A stretch of DNA of 36,720 bases from contig NZ_CAMLJP010000063.1 in NCBI RefSeq assembly GCF_946480385.1, forward strand, positions 1 through 36,720, written 5' to 3'. The position numbers and the translations under genes are program-made. Source of the stretch: an uncultured Azospirillum sp. (GTDB lineage: Bacteria > Pseudomonadota > Alphaproteobacteria > Azospirillales > Azospirillaceae). The first letter of the stretch is position 1. Each line of letters starts with the position of its first letter. The notes under the pieces were generated by a model. The model had not been told where the DNA came from and did not search any database. It worked only from the letters and a program-made list of their open reading frames with translations. This document shows positions 7,930-16,270 of the stretch, piece by piece.

Positions 7930-9207
7930 TCACATCAGCGCATTCGGCACGAACAGCACCAGGCCGGGCCACAGCAGCATCACCGTGACCAGCGCCACCA
8001 CGGCCAGGACGAAGGGGATGGATTCGACGATGTATTCCTCGACCGGGCAGTCCAGCAGGCTGCACACCGTGTACATCGCTACCCCCACCGGCGGGGTCAT
8101 CGAGCCCAGCGTGACGATGGTCATCATCAGGATGCCGAAATGCACCGGATCGACGCCCAGCGGCTGGACGATCGGCAGGAAGATCGGCGTCAGCAGCAGC
8201 ACCAGCACCGTGCTTTCGATGAACAGGCCGGCGACGAACAGGAAGATCAGGATCAGGGTGACGACCAGCGCCGGCTCCCGCGTCAGGCCGGTCATGGCGG
8301 CGGCGATGCTCTGCGGCGCCTGTTCGAAGACGATGGCGTAGCCGACCATGCCGGAGAACAGGATGATCAGCAGGATCAGCCCGGTGTCCGTCACCGCCTC
8401 CACCAGCGCGTCCACCATGTCGCGCAGAGTCAGTTCCTTGTGCACGAAGAAGCCGATGACGCCGGCATAGATGACGGCGAAGGCGCCGACTTCCGACGGG
8501 GTGAACAGGCCGCCGCGGATGGCGACCAGCAGCGCGACCGGGAACAGCAGCGCCCATTTGGCGTGGACCACCGCCTCCCACATCGCCTTGCCGGTCGGCC
8601 GCTGGGTGGTGGCGGCGCCATAGCCGCGGCGCCGCGCGATCCACCAGACGGTGACCATCAGCACGGCCATCATCAGGAAGCCGGGAACGATGCCGGCCAG
8701 GAACAGCCGTCCGATGGAGACGTTGCCGACGAAGCCGTACAGGATCAGGCCGAGGCTGGGCGGGATGGTCGCGGTGATGAGCGATCCCACCGCGATGACG
8801 GCCGAGGTGAAGCCCTTGGAATAGCCGCTGCGGATCAGGTCCGGGCCCAGGATGCGCGCCTCCATCGCCGCGTCGGCGACGGCGGAGCCGGACACGCCGC
8901 CCATCAGGGTGGACAGCACGATGCAGACCTGCGCCAGCCCGCCGGACATCCACGAGACCAGCACGTTGGAACAGCCGATCAGCCGGTGGGTGATGCCGGT
9001 CCGGTTCATCATGTGACCGGCCAGCACGAAGAACGGAACGGCCAGCAGCGGGAAGCTCTGCGACGCGGTGGCGACCTGCTGAACCCCGATCGACACCGGG
9101 ATGATGCCGTTGGTCAGGAAGAAGGTGAAGCCGGCCATGCCGATGGCGAAGGCGATGGGAACGCCCAGCGCCATCAGGACGAAGAAGGTGAGGGCGAGCA
9201 GGATCAC
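7930..9207 (-). CDS. dctM: TRAP transporter large permease subunit (DctM)
   Basis: The product is a 425-residue, very hydrophobic protein with about 12 predicted membrane segments throughout. It has family-typical stretches such as ALGVPIAFAIGMAG near the N-terminus, GVSGSAVADAAM near residue 100 and TPPVGVAMYTVCSL near 370. It is the ion-coupled translocating subunit of a tripartite ATP-independent periplasmic transporter, moving an organic acid into the cell with sodium or proton. Its ATG overlaps the stop of dctQ by four bases (ATGA), indicating translational coupling. It is the last gene of the dctP-dctQ-dctM operon. The specific substrate cannot be told from the sequence. Confidence 0.95.
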   Translation of the reverse strand: MILLALTFFVLMALGVPIAFAIGMAGFTFFLTNGIIPVSIGVQQVATASQSFPLLAVPFFVLAGHMMNRTGITHRLIGCSNVLVSWMSGGLAQVCIVLSTLMGGVSGSAVADAAMEARILGPDLIRSGYSKGFTSAVIAVGSLITATIPPSLGLILYGFVGNVSIGRLFLAGIVPGFLMMAVLMVTVWWIARRRGYGAATTQRPTGKAMWEAVVHAKWALLFPVALLVAIRGGLFTPSEVGAFAVIYAGVIGFFVHKELTLRDMVDALVEAVTDTGLILLIILFSGMVGYAIVFEQAPQSIAAAMTGLTREPALVVTLILIFLFVAGLFIESTVLVLLLTPIFLPIVQPLGVDPVHFGILMMTIVTLGSMTPPVGVAMYTVCSLLDCPVEEYIVESIPFVLAVVALVTVMLLWPGLVLFVPNALM

Positions 9208-9722
9208 GGCATCACCTCCTCTGCCGCCGGAACGTCCGACGGCGTGTTGAAGATCGGGCGTGGGGTGTGGCGGAGCCGGCCGATGGCGGCCACCGTCTGC
9301 CCCAGCAGGGTGAAGGACAACAGCAGGCAGCCGACCGGCACCGCCGAGGTGACGAAGGCATAGCTGATGCCGCTGTCACCGAACTGGCGTTCCAGGTTGA
9401 GCATCGTCAGCTGATAGCCCTTGACCGCCATGGTCAGCAGGAATGCCAGCACCAGCAGAGCCAGCAGGATGTCCAGGATGGCGCGCACGCGCGCCGGCAG
9501 GCGCTTGACGATGTAGTCGATGCCGATATGGGCATGCTTGCGCAGCGCGAGGTCGGCGCCGAGGAAGCTGGCCCAGGCGAACAGCAGCTGCGCGACGTCC
9601 ACCGACCAGACCAGGGGATAGCCGAACCAGCGGCTGATGCCGGCCACGAAGACCAGCAGGACGATGACGGCGAGCAGCGTGGTCGCCAGCACCGTCTCCG
9701 CCTTGACGTAAAGGGATTTCAT
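9204..9722 (-). CDS. dctQ: TRAP transporter small permease subunit (DctQ)
   Basis: This is a 172-residue membrane protein with four hydrophobic segments. The family signature region WASFLGADLALRKHAHIGID lies near residues 50-70. DctQ pairs with DctM in the inner membrane and is needed for TRAP transport. The gene overlaps dctM by four bases. It is separated from dctP by about 150 bases that contain a strong hairpin, so expression of the permease genes may be lower than that of the binding protein. Confidence 0.93.
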   Translation of the reverse strand: MKSLYVKAETVLATTLLAVIVLLVFVAGISRWFGYPLVWSVDVAQLLFAWASFLGADLALRKHAHIGIDYIVKRLPARVRAILDILLALLVLAFLLTMAVKGYQLTMLNLERQFGDSGISYAFVTSAVPVGCLLLSFTLLGQTVAAIGRLRHTPRPIFNTPSDVPAAEEVMP

Positions 9723-9812
9723 CGCAAGGGGGTGCTCCGGTCCGGCCCGCGGGCGTGCGCCGGTGGTGCGGGATGGCAGTGGGCGTAGGGTGCGGGCGTC
9801 GGTTGTGGGAGG

Positions 9813-9847
9813 GGAGCGGGGCAGCCCGGCAAAGGCGGCCCCGCTCC
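9813..9847 (-). terminator. Hairpin between dctP and dctQ (attenuator or RNA-stability element)
   Basis: GGAGCGGGGC at 9813-9822 is the exact inverse complement of GCCCCGCTCC at 9838-9847, giving a 10-base-pair GC stem with a 15-base loop in the dctP-dctQ intergenic RNA. No T-run follows on the minus strand. Such elements between binding-protein and permease genes commonly make the upstream gene the more abundant message; that role is inferred here. Confidence 0.55.
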
Positions 9848-9872
9848 GGTCACGACGGGAAAAGCCGGCCGG

Positions 9873-10856
9873 TCACTGCTTCAGCAGCGCGTCGACCTGC
9901 TTGTGCAGCTCGCCATAGCCGAGCTTCTCATAGACGGACGCGGTGGCGGTGCGGAAGGGCGTGACGTCGATGTCGACGACCTGCATGCCCTTCTCCGTCA
10001 TCTGCTTTTCGAAATCGGCCAGCGACGCCTCGGTCGCCTTCGACGCATCGTCGCCGGCCTTCAGCGACTCCTCACGCAGGATCGTCTGCATGTCCTTCGG
10101 CAGGCTGTCGAACCAGGCGGCGCTGGTGACGATGCCGGTGATCAGGTTGATGTGGCCGGTCTTGGTCAGGTACTTCGCCACCTCGTACAGGCGCGAGCCG
10201 TAGATGGCGGGATCCTGCGCTTCGGCGCCATCGATCACCTGCTGCTGCATGGCGGTGTAGACCTCCGACCAGGGCAGCGGCGTCGGGGTGGCGCCCATGG
10301 CGCGGATGGTCTCCATCCACACCGGCGCACCCGGCGTGCGGACGCGCACGCCGTTCAGGTCGGCCGGCACCTTCACCGGCTTGTTGGTCAGCATGTGGCG
10401 CTCGCCCTGCCACCAGTTGAAGGACAGCACCTGATGGCCGGAAGCCTTGCGCAGCTTCTGCACCCACTCCTCGAACATCGGGGAGGTCACGACCTTGCGG
10501 ATGCCGCCATAGCCCTGGGCGATATAGGGAGCGCCCAGCACGCCGAACTCCTTGACGAACACGGCAAGCCGGCCGCCGTCCACCACCACCGCGACGGGGG
10601 CGCCGGCGCGGGCCTGTTCAAGCAGATCCTCGTCCTTGCCCAGCTGCGAGGCGGGGAACAGGCGGACGGCCATCTTGCCGGCCGACCGCTTCTCTACATT
10701 TGCCTTGAATTCCTCCAGGCCTTTATAGAGCGGATCCTGCTGCGACAGCGCCGTGTTGACACTGAGCGTATAGTCGGCCGCCGAGGCACCGAACGAGACC
10801 AGGGACACCACCGCGCCGAACAGCGCCGTACGCACGGCGTTCGCCATGACAGACAT
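9873..10856 (-). CDS. dctP: TRAP transporter periplasmic solute-binding protein (DctP)
   Basis: This is a 327-residue DctP-family solute-binding protein. The start at 10856 (MSVMANAV) has GGGAGGAAAAGGA just ahead, better than the in-frame ATG 16 codons further upstream. The first 27 or so residues form a Sec signal peptide ending ASA, so the mature protein should begin near ADYTLSVNT. Family features include GKDEDLLEQARAGA, the VRTPG segment with the arginine that salt-bridges the carboxylate of most TRAP ligands, and VIDGAEAQDPAIYGS. It captures a carboxylate-type substrate in the periplasm and delivers it to DctQM. The ligand is not determinable. It is the first gene of the operon. Confidence 0.93.
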   Translation of the reverse strand: MSVMANAVRTALFGAVVSLVSFGASAADYTLSVNTALSQQDPLYKGLEEFKANVEKRSAGKMAVRLFPASQLGKDEDLLEQARAGAPVAVVVDGGRLAVFVKEFGVLGAPYIAQGYGGIRKVVTSPMFEEWVQKLRKASGHQVLSFNWWQGERHMLTNKPVKVPADLNGVRVRTPGAPVWMETIRAMGATPTPLPWSEVYTAMQQQVIDGAEAQDPAIYGSRLYEVAKYLTKTGHINLITGIVTSAAWFDSLPKDMQTILREESLKAGDDASKATEASLADFEKQMTEKGMQVVDIDVTPFRTATASVYEKLGYGELHKQVDALLKQ

Positions 10857-11014
10857 TCCTTTTCCTCCCAGCAATATGGACCGCCGGCGACCGACGGCCG
10901 GCATTCGACTGGTGCGTGTTCGGCCCGCCGCCGGGACACCGGCGAACGCCCCAAGTCAAGGGGCGGTCCAGCAGGGAAGGGGATGGCCGATAACCAGCTT
11001 GTTCAGTCACTGGT

Positions 11015-11043
11015 ATGGTAGTATGCATGATGCCTGTTGGCAA
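11015..11043 (-). promoter_or_regulatory. Candidate promoter of the TRAP operon
   Basis: On the minus strand TTGCCA (11043-11038) and TACCAT (11020-11015) are 17 bases apart, a 5/6 and a 4/6 match to sigma-70 hexamers, about 160 bases ahead of dctP. The rest of the 10857-11162 interval holds a small GGAATG-TTCG-CATTCC hairpin (11057-11072) and the terminator of the neighbouring SDR gene. No gene is seen in it. Confidence 0.35.
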
Positions 11044-11105
11044 TAGCGTTTCGGGCGGAATGTTCGCATTCCACCACCATCGACGCCGAACTGTTTTCGC
11101 AAGAA

Positions 11106-11141
11106 AAGGGGCCGGCCCGCGGATCGCGGAAACCGGCCCTT
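11106..11141 (-). terminator. Intrinsic terminator after the SDR gene at 11163
   Basis: On the minus strand AAGGGCCGG pairs with CCGGCCCCTT (one bulged base), with an inner CCGCG/CGCGG stem, and the hairpin is followed by TTCTT. It lies about 20 bases after the SDR stop codon and ends the PKS-methyltransferase-SDR transcript. Confidence 0.7.
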
Positions 11142-11162
11142 GCCACATCAATGGCCGACCGC

Positions 11163-12188
11163 CTAGCGCAGGCGCGGGGTCATCCGGCTCATGGCGAAGC
11201 CCAGGCCGCCCGCCAAGAGGAAGCCGGCCGCCACCGCGACGCCGCGGGCGGCGGCGCTTGGTGCCTCCAGCCGCAACGTGTTGTGCGGCAGGCCGAAGCG
11301 CCCGCGGGTGCGGTGCAGCCCGTCGACGGGGTGGAACAGGTTGTCGGGCCGGCCGGGCGTCTCGCGCTCCTCCGTCATCTGGCCGTCCACGGCGTTGTTG
11401 GCGAGGTAGCGGTCGGCGAAGGCCGGCGCCATGAAGTTGCCCAGGATCGCCTGCATCGCCGACCAGCCCAGCCAATATTCGCGCCGGGGATTCTCGGCAG
11501 CGTGCAGGATGGCGCGGGCGATGTCCTCCGGCTGGAAGATGGTGCCCATCGGCCGTGCCCGGCGGGGCATGTGGCTGCGCGCCCAATCGAACTGCGGCGT
11601 GTTGACCGCCGGCAGATGCACGGTGGTCAGCCTGACCGCGCTGTCCTCGTGGATCAGCTCGGAATGCAGGCTGTCGATGAAGCCGGTGATCGCATGCTTG
11701 GCCGCGCAATAGGCCGACTGCAGCGGAATCGACCGGTAGGCCAGCGCCGAGCCGACCTGCAGGATTGTTCCGGCATTGCGCGGCCGCATCCGGCGCAGCG
11801 CCGTCTGGATGCCGTAGGCGGAGCCGAGATAGGTCACCTCTGTCACCCGCTTCAGTTCCTTCGGCGTCACGGCATGCACCGGGCCGAAGACGGTCACCAT
11901 CGCCACGTTGATCCAGGCGTCGATGGGGCCGAAAGCCTCCTCCACCCGGTCGGCGGCGGCATCCAGCGCGTCCGGATCGGCGACGTCCAGCGGCAGGACC
12001 AGCGCCCGGCCGCCCAGCCGTTCGACCTCCGCCTTCACCTCCTCCAGCGCCTCGGACGAACGGGCGATCAGGCCGATGGACGCTTGGCGGTAGGCGGCGA
12101 AGGCCAGCGCAGTGGCGCGGCCGACGCCGGCGGATGCGCCGGTGATGCAGACGACAGGGGAGTGGGGGAGGCCGTTGGTCGGGTACAT
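11163..12188 (-). CDS. SDR-family oxidoreductase with C-terminal membrane anchor
   Basis: This is a 341-residue short-chain dehydrogenase. It has the cofactor motif TGASAGVG at residues 17-24, the catalytic serine near 147 in VGSALAYRS, and YCAAK at 160-164. The usual NAG structural motif is replaced by NVA at 94-96 (WINVAMVTVFGP). After the catalytic core come about 100 extra residues ending in a hydrophobic stretch (GVAVAAGFLLAGGLGFAM) and an arginine-rich end, suggesting a membrane tether. It follows the type III polyketide synthase and the methyltransferase on the same strand, only 26 bases from the latter, so it may modify the polyketide product at the membrane; this is inference. It resembles the SDR at 3125-4117 in design. 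Confidence 0.87.
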   Translation of the reverse strand: MYPTNGLPHSPVVCITGASAGVGRATALAFAAYRQASIGLIARSSEALEEVKAEVERLGGRALVLPLDVADPDALDAAADRVEEAFGPIDAWINVAMVTVFGPVHAVTPKELKRVTEVTYLGSAYGIQTALRRMRPRNAGTILQVGSALAYRSIPLQSAYCAAKHAITGFIDSLHSELIHEDSAVRLTTVHLPAVNTPQFDWARSHMPRRARPMGTIFQPEDIARAILHAAENPRREYWLGWSAMQAILGNFMAPAFADRYLANNAVDGQMTEERETPGRPDNLFHPVDGLHRTRGRFGLPHNTLRLEAPSAAARGVAVAAGFLLAGGLGFAMSRMTPRLR

Positions 12189-12214
12189 GGCGATGGTCCT
12201 GTTCTTATTGCGCC

Positions 12215-12814
12215 TCAGAAGCGGTCAGGGGTTGGCCGGGGGGTTGGCCGGGGGGGTGGACGTCTGCCGCTCCATCCTGTCCAACTCGCGGCACCGCCCC
12301 CGGTTCCGTCCCGTCCCTTTAGCGCTCCCTCTTCCACCCGGATGCGGTGCAGGGTCAGGGGGATGTTCAGCAGCGTGGCGGCGATGGCGATCCAGACCTC
12401 GCCGAACACCAGCGGCAGCACAGCAAGCTCCCCCGCCACCACGAGGTAGTTGGGGTGCCGGATCCAGCGGAAAGGGCCGCGGCGGACCAGCGGCGCGCCG
12501 TCCAGCGTGATGATCCGCGTCGTCCAGAACCGGCCAAGCGTGGCGATCACCCAGACCCGTCCGGCCTGGAGCAGCAGGAACAGCGCCAGCAGCCAGCCAT
12601 TCACCGGCGCGTCGGCCGGCACCATGACGAACAGGGCCAGCAGCCAGCCGGCATGCAGCGCGACGAACAGCGGGTAATGCGCCGCCCCGACCTCCCGCGC
12701 GCCGTCGGCCAGCAGCCGGGCGGTGTTGCGGCGTGCGATCACCAGTTCCAGCAGCCGTTGCGCCGCCACCGCCAGCAGGATGACCTGCGGCCAGCCGATT
12801 GCGTCCATGGTCAC
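12215..12814 (-). CDS. Isoprenylcysteine carboxyl methyltransferase-family protein
   Basis: This is a 199-residue membrane protein with about four or five hydrophobic segments. The C-terminal half carries the family signature: FRWIRHPNYLVVAGE, then a glutamate-containing helix, then the HRIRVEEGAL ending that contributes S-adenosylmethionine binding. The start is the GTG at 12814, which overlaps the polyketide synthase stop as GTGA; an ATG two codons later is also possible. Relatives next to type III polyketide synthases, such as BpsB of Bacillus, methylate the alkylpyrone or alkylresorcinol product, and the same role is likely here. The C-terminal tail is proline- and arginine-rich. Confidence 0.85.
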   Translation of the reverse strand: MTMDAIGWPQVILLAVAAQRLLELVIARRNTARLLADGAREVGAAHYPLFVALHAGWLLALFVMVPADAPVNGWLLALFLLLQAGRVWVIATLGRFWTTRIITLDGAPLVRRGPFRWIRHPNYLVVAGELAVLPLVFGEVWIAIAATLLNIPLTLHRIRVEEGALKGRDGTGGGAASWTGWSGRRPPPRPTPRPTPDRF

Positions 12815-13869
12815 AGATCCAGCAGGGTGAGGCCGGCGGTGAAGCCGGGGCCGAGCGCCAGCATCAGATGCGGCCCGGTCGCCCCGCTGCGCATCCGCCG
12901 GTCCAGAACGAACATCACGCTGGCGGCCGACATGTTGCCGCAGTCGCCAAGCACCGCCCAGGACTCCTCCATGCCGGCGATGGCGGGATCCAGCACCTCC
13001 GTCAACGCCTGCAGGACCTTGGCGCCGCCGGTGTGGCAGATCACCCCGGCCAGATCGGCGCGGGACATGCCGCGGCCGGTCAGGAAACCGTCGATCACCG
13101 GGGGGAGCCTGTCGCGGATCAGGCGCGGGATGTCCTGGCTGAAGACGACGCCGAAGCCCTCGTCCTCAATGCGCCAGCCCATGATCCGCCGCGTGCCGGG
13201 CCAGGTGTGCTCGGCACTGTCGACGAAGCGCGGACCGGGGGCGTCGTCATCGGTCGCCGGGGTCCGCAGAAGTGCGGCGGCGGCACCGTCGGCGAACAGC
13301 GCGCTGGCGACGACATTGGTGGGGGTGGCCTCTTCCGGCCGGTGCGACAGGGTGCACAGCTCGACCACCAGGAACAGGATTGTGCGGCCGGGCATGGCAC
13401 GCGCCATCATGCCGGCCCGTGCCAGCCCCAATGCACCGCCGGCACAGCCCAGCCCGAAGACCGGCAGCCGCACCGTGTCGGGCCGGAAGCCCATGCGGTC
13501 GAGCAGCAGCGCCTCCAGGCTGGGGGTGGCGATGCCGGTGGTGGTGGCGCAGACGATGACGTCGACATTGGCGGGGCGCAGGCCGGCGGCGGACAGCGCC
13601 TTGCCCGCGGCCTCTTCCAGCAGGTCCAGCGCCACCCGTTCGAACACGGCGGCACGTTCGGCCCAGCCATGCGGCTCCAGATACCAGGACAATGGGCAGG
13701 CGGCGTGGCGGGTGCGGATGCCGGTGTTGGCGAAGACCGGGGCCAGCCGGTCGAAATCGCGTAGGTGATGGGCGAACACCGACCGGGCGACGGTCAGCGT
13801 TTCAGTCTGTTCGAATCGGTGGGGCGGTAACGCGGTTGCGACCGACAACAGCCGCGGATCGGGTGACAT
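12811..13869 (-). CDS. Type III polyketide synthase (chalcone/stilbene synthase family)
   Basis: This is a 352-residue homodimeric-type condensing enzyme. The catalytic triad is visible: Cys142 in GLGCAGG, His279 in ICHTGGAK and Asn312 in GNMSAAS. It extends an acyl-CoA starter with malonyl-CoA and cyclises the chain to a pyrone or resorcinol. Bacterial relatives next to an ICMT-family methyltransferase make long-chain alkylpyrones or alkylresorcinols that act as membrane lipids or signals; a similar product is likely but the starter cannot be read. AGGAGG stands seven bases ahead of the ATG. It is the first gene of a three-gene operon with the methyltransferase and a membrane-tethered SDR. 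Confidence 0.93.
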   Translation of the reverse strand: MSPDPRLLSVATALPPHRFEQTETLTVARSVFAHHLRDFDRLAPVFANTGIRTRHAACPLSWYLEPHGWAERAAVFERVALDLLEEAAGKALSAAGLRPANVDVIVCATTTGIATPSLEALLLDRMGFRPDTVRLPVFGLGCAGGALGLARAGMMARAMPGRTILFLVVELCTLSHRPEEATPTNVVASALFADGAAAALLRTPATDDDAPGPRFVDSAEHTWPGTRRIMGWRIEDEGFGVVFSQDIPRLIRDRLPPVIDGFLTGRGMSRADLAGVICHTGGAKVLQALTEVLDPAIAGMEESWAVLGDCGNMSAASVMFVLDRRMRSGATGPHLMLALGPGFTAGLTLLDL

Positions 13870-13978
13870 CCTGCCTCCTGCATGCTGCCGTCGGGCAAAA
13901 CCACGGGCGGGGCGGTGACCCCGCCATATCAGACAACAGGAATATTGTGCACCCGTTGCGTCGGCGCCCGCCTGCTCA

Positions 13979-13994
13979 AAAGTCTATCGACTTT
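13979..13994 (-). terminator. Small hairpin between sulP and the polyketide synthase
   Basis: AAAGTC-TATC-GACTTT forms a 6-base-pair stem in the 204-base gap after sulP on the minus strand. It is followed by only a weak T-run (TTTTG), so termination of sulP is possible but not firm. The rest of the gap shows no gene. Confidence 0.35.
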
Positions 13995-14073
13995 CGGGCG
14001 CACGGGCGCACTTTGACAAGAATGATGTCCGTCGACCGGCAACCCCTGGTAAAAGGCCGCTGGTAGAGGTTCG

Positions 14074-15561
14074 TCAGTGGGCCAATGCCCGTTCCTCCGC
14101 GCCCGGCTTGTCGTGGATCGCCAGCCGGTCGACGATGGTCTCGCTCGCCGCATTCAGGCCGACCAGCCGCACCTCCGCCCCGGCGCGGCGGAACTTCAGC
14201 ACCACGCCGTCCAGCGCCGCAACGCTGGAGATGTCCCAGATATGGGCGCGGGACACGTCGATAACGACGGCGTCCAGCTTCTCCCGCACATCGAAGGCGG
14301 CGGAGAAATCGTCGGCGGAGGCGAAGAACAGCTGCCCCTCCACCAGATAGGTCCGGGTGCGGCCATCCTCCGACAGGGTGGAGGTGACGCGGAACAGCCG
14401 GGCGACCTTGCCGGCGAAGAAGATGCCGGACAGCAGCACGCCGATCAGCACGCCGATGGCTAGGTTGTGGGTGAAGACCACGCCGATCACCGTTGCCAGC
14501 ATGACCGCGCTGGAGCTGCGCGGGTGGGTTACCAGCGTCTGGAACGACCGCCAGTTGAAGGTGCCGACCGACACCATGATCATCACCGCCACCAGGGCGG
14601 CCATCGGGATCCGCTTCACCCAATCGCCCAGCACGACGATCAGGAACAGCAGGAACAACCCGGCGCAGAAGGTCGACAGCCGGCCCCGGCCGCCCGACTT
14701 CACATTGATGACCGACTGGCCGATCATCGCGCAGCCGGCCATGCCGCCGAGAAAGCCGGAAACCATGTTGGCGACGCCCTGGCCGACGCATTCGCGATTC
14801 TTGTCGCTGCCGGTGTCGGTCATGTCGTCGACGATGGCTGCGGTCATCAGCGATTCCAGCAGCCCGACCACGGCGATGCCGGCGGAATAGGGCAGGATGA
14901 TGCGCAGCGTTTCCAGCGTCAGCGGAATGTCGGGCAGCAGGAAGACCGGCAGGGTGCTGGGCAGCTCGCCCATGTCGCCGACGGTGCGCACGTCGATGCC
15001 GAAGCCGATGGTGACCGCGGTCAGGACCAGGATGCTGACCAGCGCCGACGGCACCGCTTTGGTCAAACGCGGCAGCAGGTAGATGATCGCCAGCCCGGCC
15101 GCGACCAGCGCGTAGGTGACGGTCGGCACGCCCACCAGCTCCGGCAGCTGCGCCAGGAAGATCAGGATGGCGAGCGCGTTGACGAAGCCGGTCATCACCG
15201 ATTTCGATACGAAGCGCATCAGTGCCCCCAGCCGCAGGAATCCGGCACCGATCTGCAGCACTCCGGCCAGGACGGTGGCGGCCAGCAGATATTGCAGCCC
15301 GTGGTCCTTGACCAGCGTGACCATCAGCACGGCCGTAGCAGCCGTGGCGGCGGAGATCATGCCCGGCCGGCCGCCGACGATGGCGATGGTCATGGCGATG
15401 GCGAAGGAGGCGTAAAGTCCGATCTTTGGATCGACGCCGGCGATGATGGAGAAGGCGATGGCCTCCGGGATCAGGGCAAGGGCGACGACAAGCCCGGACA
15501 GCAGGTCGCCGCGCGTGTTGCCGAACCACTCCTGACGAAGTCGTTGCAAATCGATGGTCAT
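14074..15561 (-). CDS. SulP-family anion transporter with STAS domain
   Basis: This is a 495-residue SLC26/SulP permease. It has about 11-12 hydrophobic segments, a start-proximal [21 protein letters not shown] block, and a C-terminal STAS domain from about 385 that includes [20 protein letters not shown]. The ATG at 15561 is chosen because SulP similarity begins there and the in-frame extension to 15708 is proline-rich and unlike the family. No strong ribosome binding site is seen. Family members import sulfate or bicarbonate and other anions; the substrate here is open. No sulfate-assimilation or carbonic-anhydrase gene is adjacent. The gene stands alone on its strand. Confidence 0.9.
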   Translation of the reverse strand: MTIDLQRLRQEWFGNTRGDLLSGLVVALALIPEAIAFSIIAGVDPKIGLYASFAIAMTIAIVGGRPGMISAATAATAVLMVTLVKDHGLQYLLAATVLAGVLQIGAGFLRLGALMRFVSKSVMTGFVNALAILIFLAQLPELVGVPTVTYALVAAGLAIIYLLPRLTKAVPSALVSILVLTAVTIGFGIDVRTVGDMGELPSTLPVFLLPDIPLTLETLRIILPYSAGIAVVGLLESLMTAAIVDDMTDTGSDKNRECVGQGVANMVSGFLGGMAGCAMIGQSVINVKSGGRGRLSTFCAGLFLLFLIVVLGDWVKRIPMAALVAVMIMVSVGTFNWRSFQTLVTHPRSSSAVMLATVIGVVFTHNLAIGVLIGVLLSGIFFAGKVARLFRVTSTLSEDGRTRTYLVEGQLFFASADDFSAAFDVREKLDAVVIDVSRAHIWDISSVAALDGVVLKFRRAGAEVRLVGLNAASETIVDRLAIHDKPGAEERALAH

Positions 15562-15816
15562 GGATCTCGCAAGCTTGAGGCGCACGAAGACGGCCGACGC
15601 CGGACCCGGCACAGGCTGGGCGGCGTGTCGTATCGTGGGAATTGGAATCGGAAGAATGGAATGGCTGCGAAGCGGCGATCGGCCCGGAAAGGGGCCGTCG
15701 GGCTTCATGTCAATGCGGTGAGCAGGCCGTTAAGGCGGCGTGACGCGGTGCAGCATGGCCCAGACGTAACAGATTGCCGCAGGCACGGCAACCCTGCCGA
15801 TCCTGTCTTGACAGAA

Positions 15817-15858
15817 ATGACAGGGGGTGGCGCTCCTATGAGCGCCACCCCCTGTCAT
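15817..15858 (-). terminator. Perfect 18-base-pair hairpin terminator
   Basis: ATGACAGGGGGTGGCGCT (15817-15834) and its exact inverse complement (15841-15858) surround a 6-base loop. On the minus strand the stem is followed by TTCTGTC, and it lies 18 bases beyond the stop of the 77-residue gene. It is the longest perfect stem noticed in the window. The remainder of the 15562-15876 gap holds no gene I can support and no convincing sulP promoter. Confidence 0.7.
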
Positions 15859-15876
15859 CTTTAAAAGACCCTTCCG

Positions 15877-16110
15877 CTAAGCCTGACGCGGCTTGAGCGG
15901 GGCAGTGTCGCGGAATGGCTTGTCGACCCCGCCCTTGTTGTTGGTCTGGTTCTCGACGTCGCCCTCGAAGGTGCTTTCGCCCTGGGCCAGATCCATGTCG
16001 TCCGCCGTCATCCCGGCGGCGCGGGCGCCCTTGGTCCCGCCGATCTGCGGATTGTTCTTCAGGTCGGCGTCGGTGGGCTTGTCGGTCTTGTCGTGCTTGC
16101 TTGCGCTCAT
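15877..16110 (-). CDS. Small hydrophilic, probably disordered protein
   Basis: This is a 77-residue protein, strongly polar and low in aromatic residues. It begins MSASKHDKTDKPTDADLKNN, then has GTKGARAAG, an acidic stretch DDMDLAQGESTFEGDVENQ, and a GGVDKPFRD segment. No membrane segment, signal or cysteine is present. The composition resembles short stress-related or intrinsically disordered proteins common in alphaproteobacteria, but I do not recognise a named family. The ATG at 16110 has GGAGAC upstream; another in-frame ATG nine codons earlier is possible. It is a single gene ending at a strong terminator, divergent from hypF. Confidence 0.65.
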   Translation of the reverse strand: MSASKHDKTDKPTDADLKNNPQIGGTKGARAAGMTADDMDLAQGESTFEGDVENQTNNKGGVDKPFRDTAPLKPRQA

Positions 16111-16180
16111 GACGGCGTCTCCGTTCCGGTTCCGCATGTACCCCCTGTCAACCGGTGACCGCCGGGATCGTTGCGAAATC

Positions 16181-16234
16181 CCTTTCTCCCCCGGCGGCAG
16201 CTTGCTGTCGGCGGGGGAAAGGTTAGGATGAGGG
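16181..16234. repeat. REP-like intergenic palindromic element
   Basis: CCTTTCTCCCCC and GGGGGAAAGG flank a GC-rich imperfect hairpin, followed by TTAGGATGAGGG. This arrangement resembles the dispersed intergenic repeats (CCCTCATCC...CTTTCCCCCGC type) seen many times in GC-rich alphaproteobacterial genomes. It lies between the divergent small gene and hypF. Only one copy is in the window, so its repetitive nature is inferred from its form. Confidence 0.45.
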
Positions 16235-16270
16235 AGTTCGGCGCAGCCGAAGATCATCCGACAGGCCTTC

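Noticed and set aside
7742..8953. A 403-codon minus-strand frame covering much of dctM and ending with the small peptide
   Set aside because: The part over dctM is in a wrong frame with arginine-rich composition; only the last 26 codons, after the strong ribosome site, are supported.
11057..11072. GGAATG-TTCG-CATTCC hairpin as a terminator or riboswitch part
   Set aside because: The stem is stable but lacks a T-run and lies upstream of the proposed TRAP promoter; no gene ends there.
15562..15708. 49-residue N-terminal extension of the SulP protein
   Set aside because: It is proline-rich and unlike the family, and SulP similarity starts at the ATG at 15561.
15685..15713. TTGACA on the minus strand as a sulP promoter
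   Set aside because: The -35 is perfect, but no acceptable -10 stands 16-18 bases away; the sequence there is TTTCCG.
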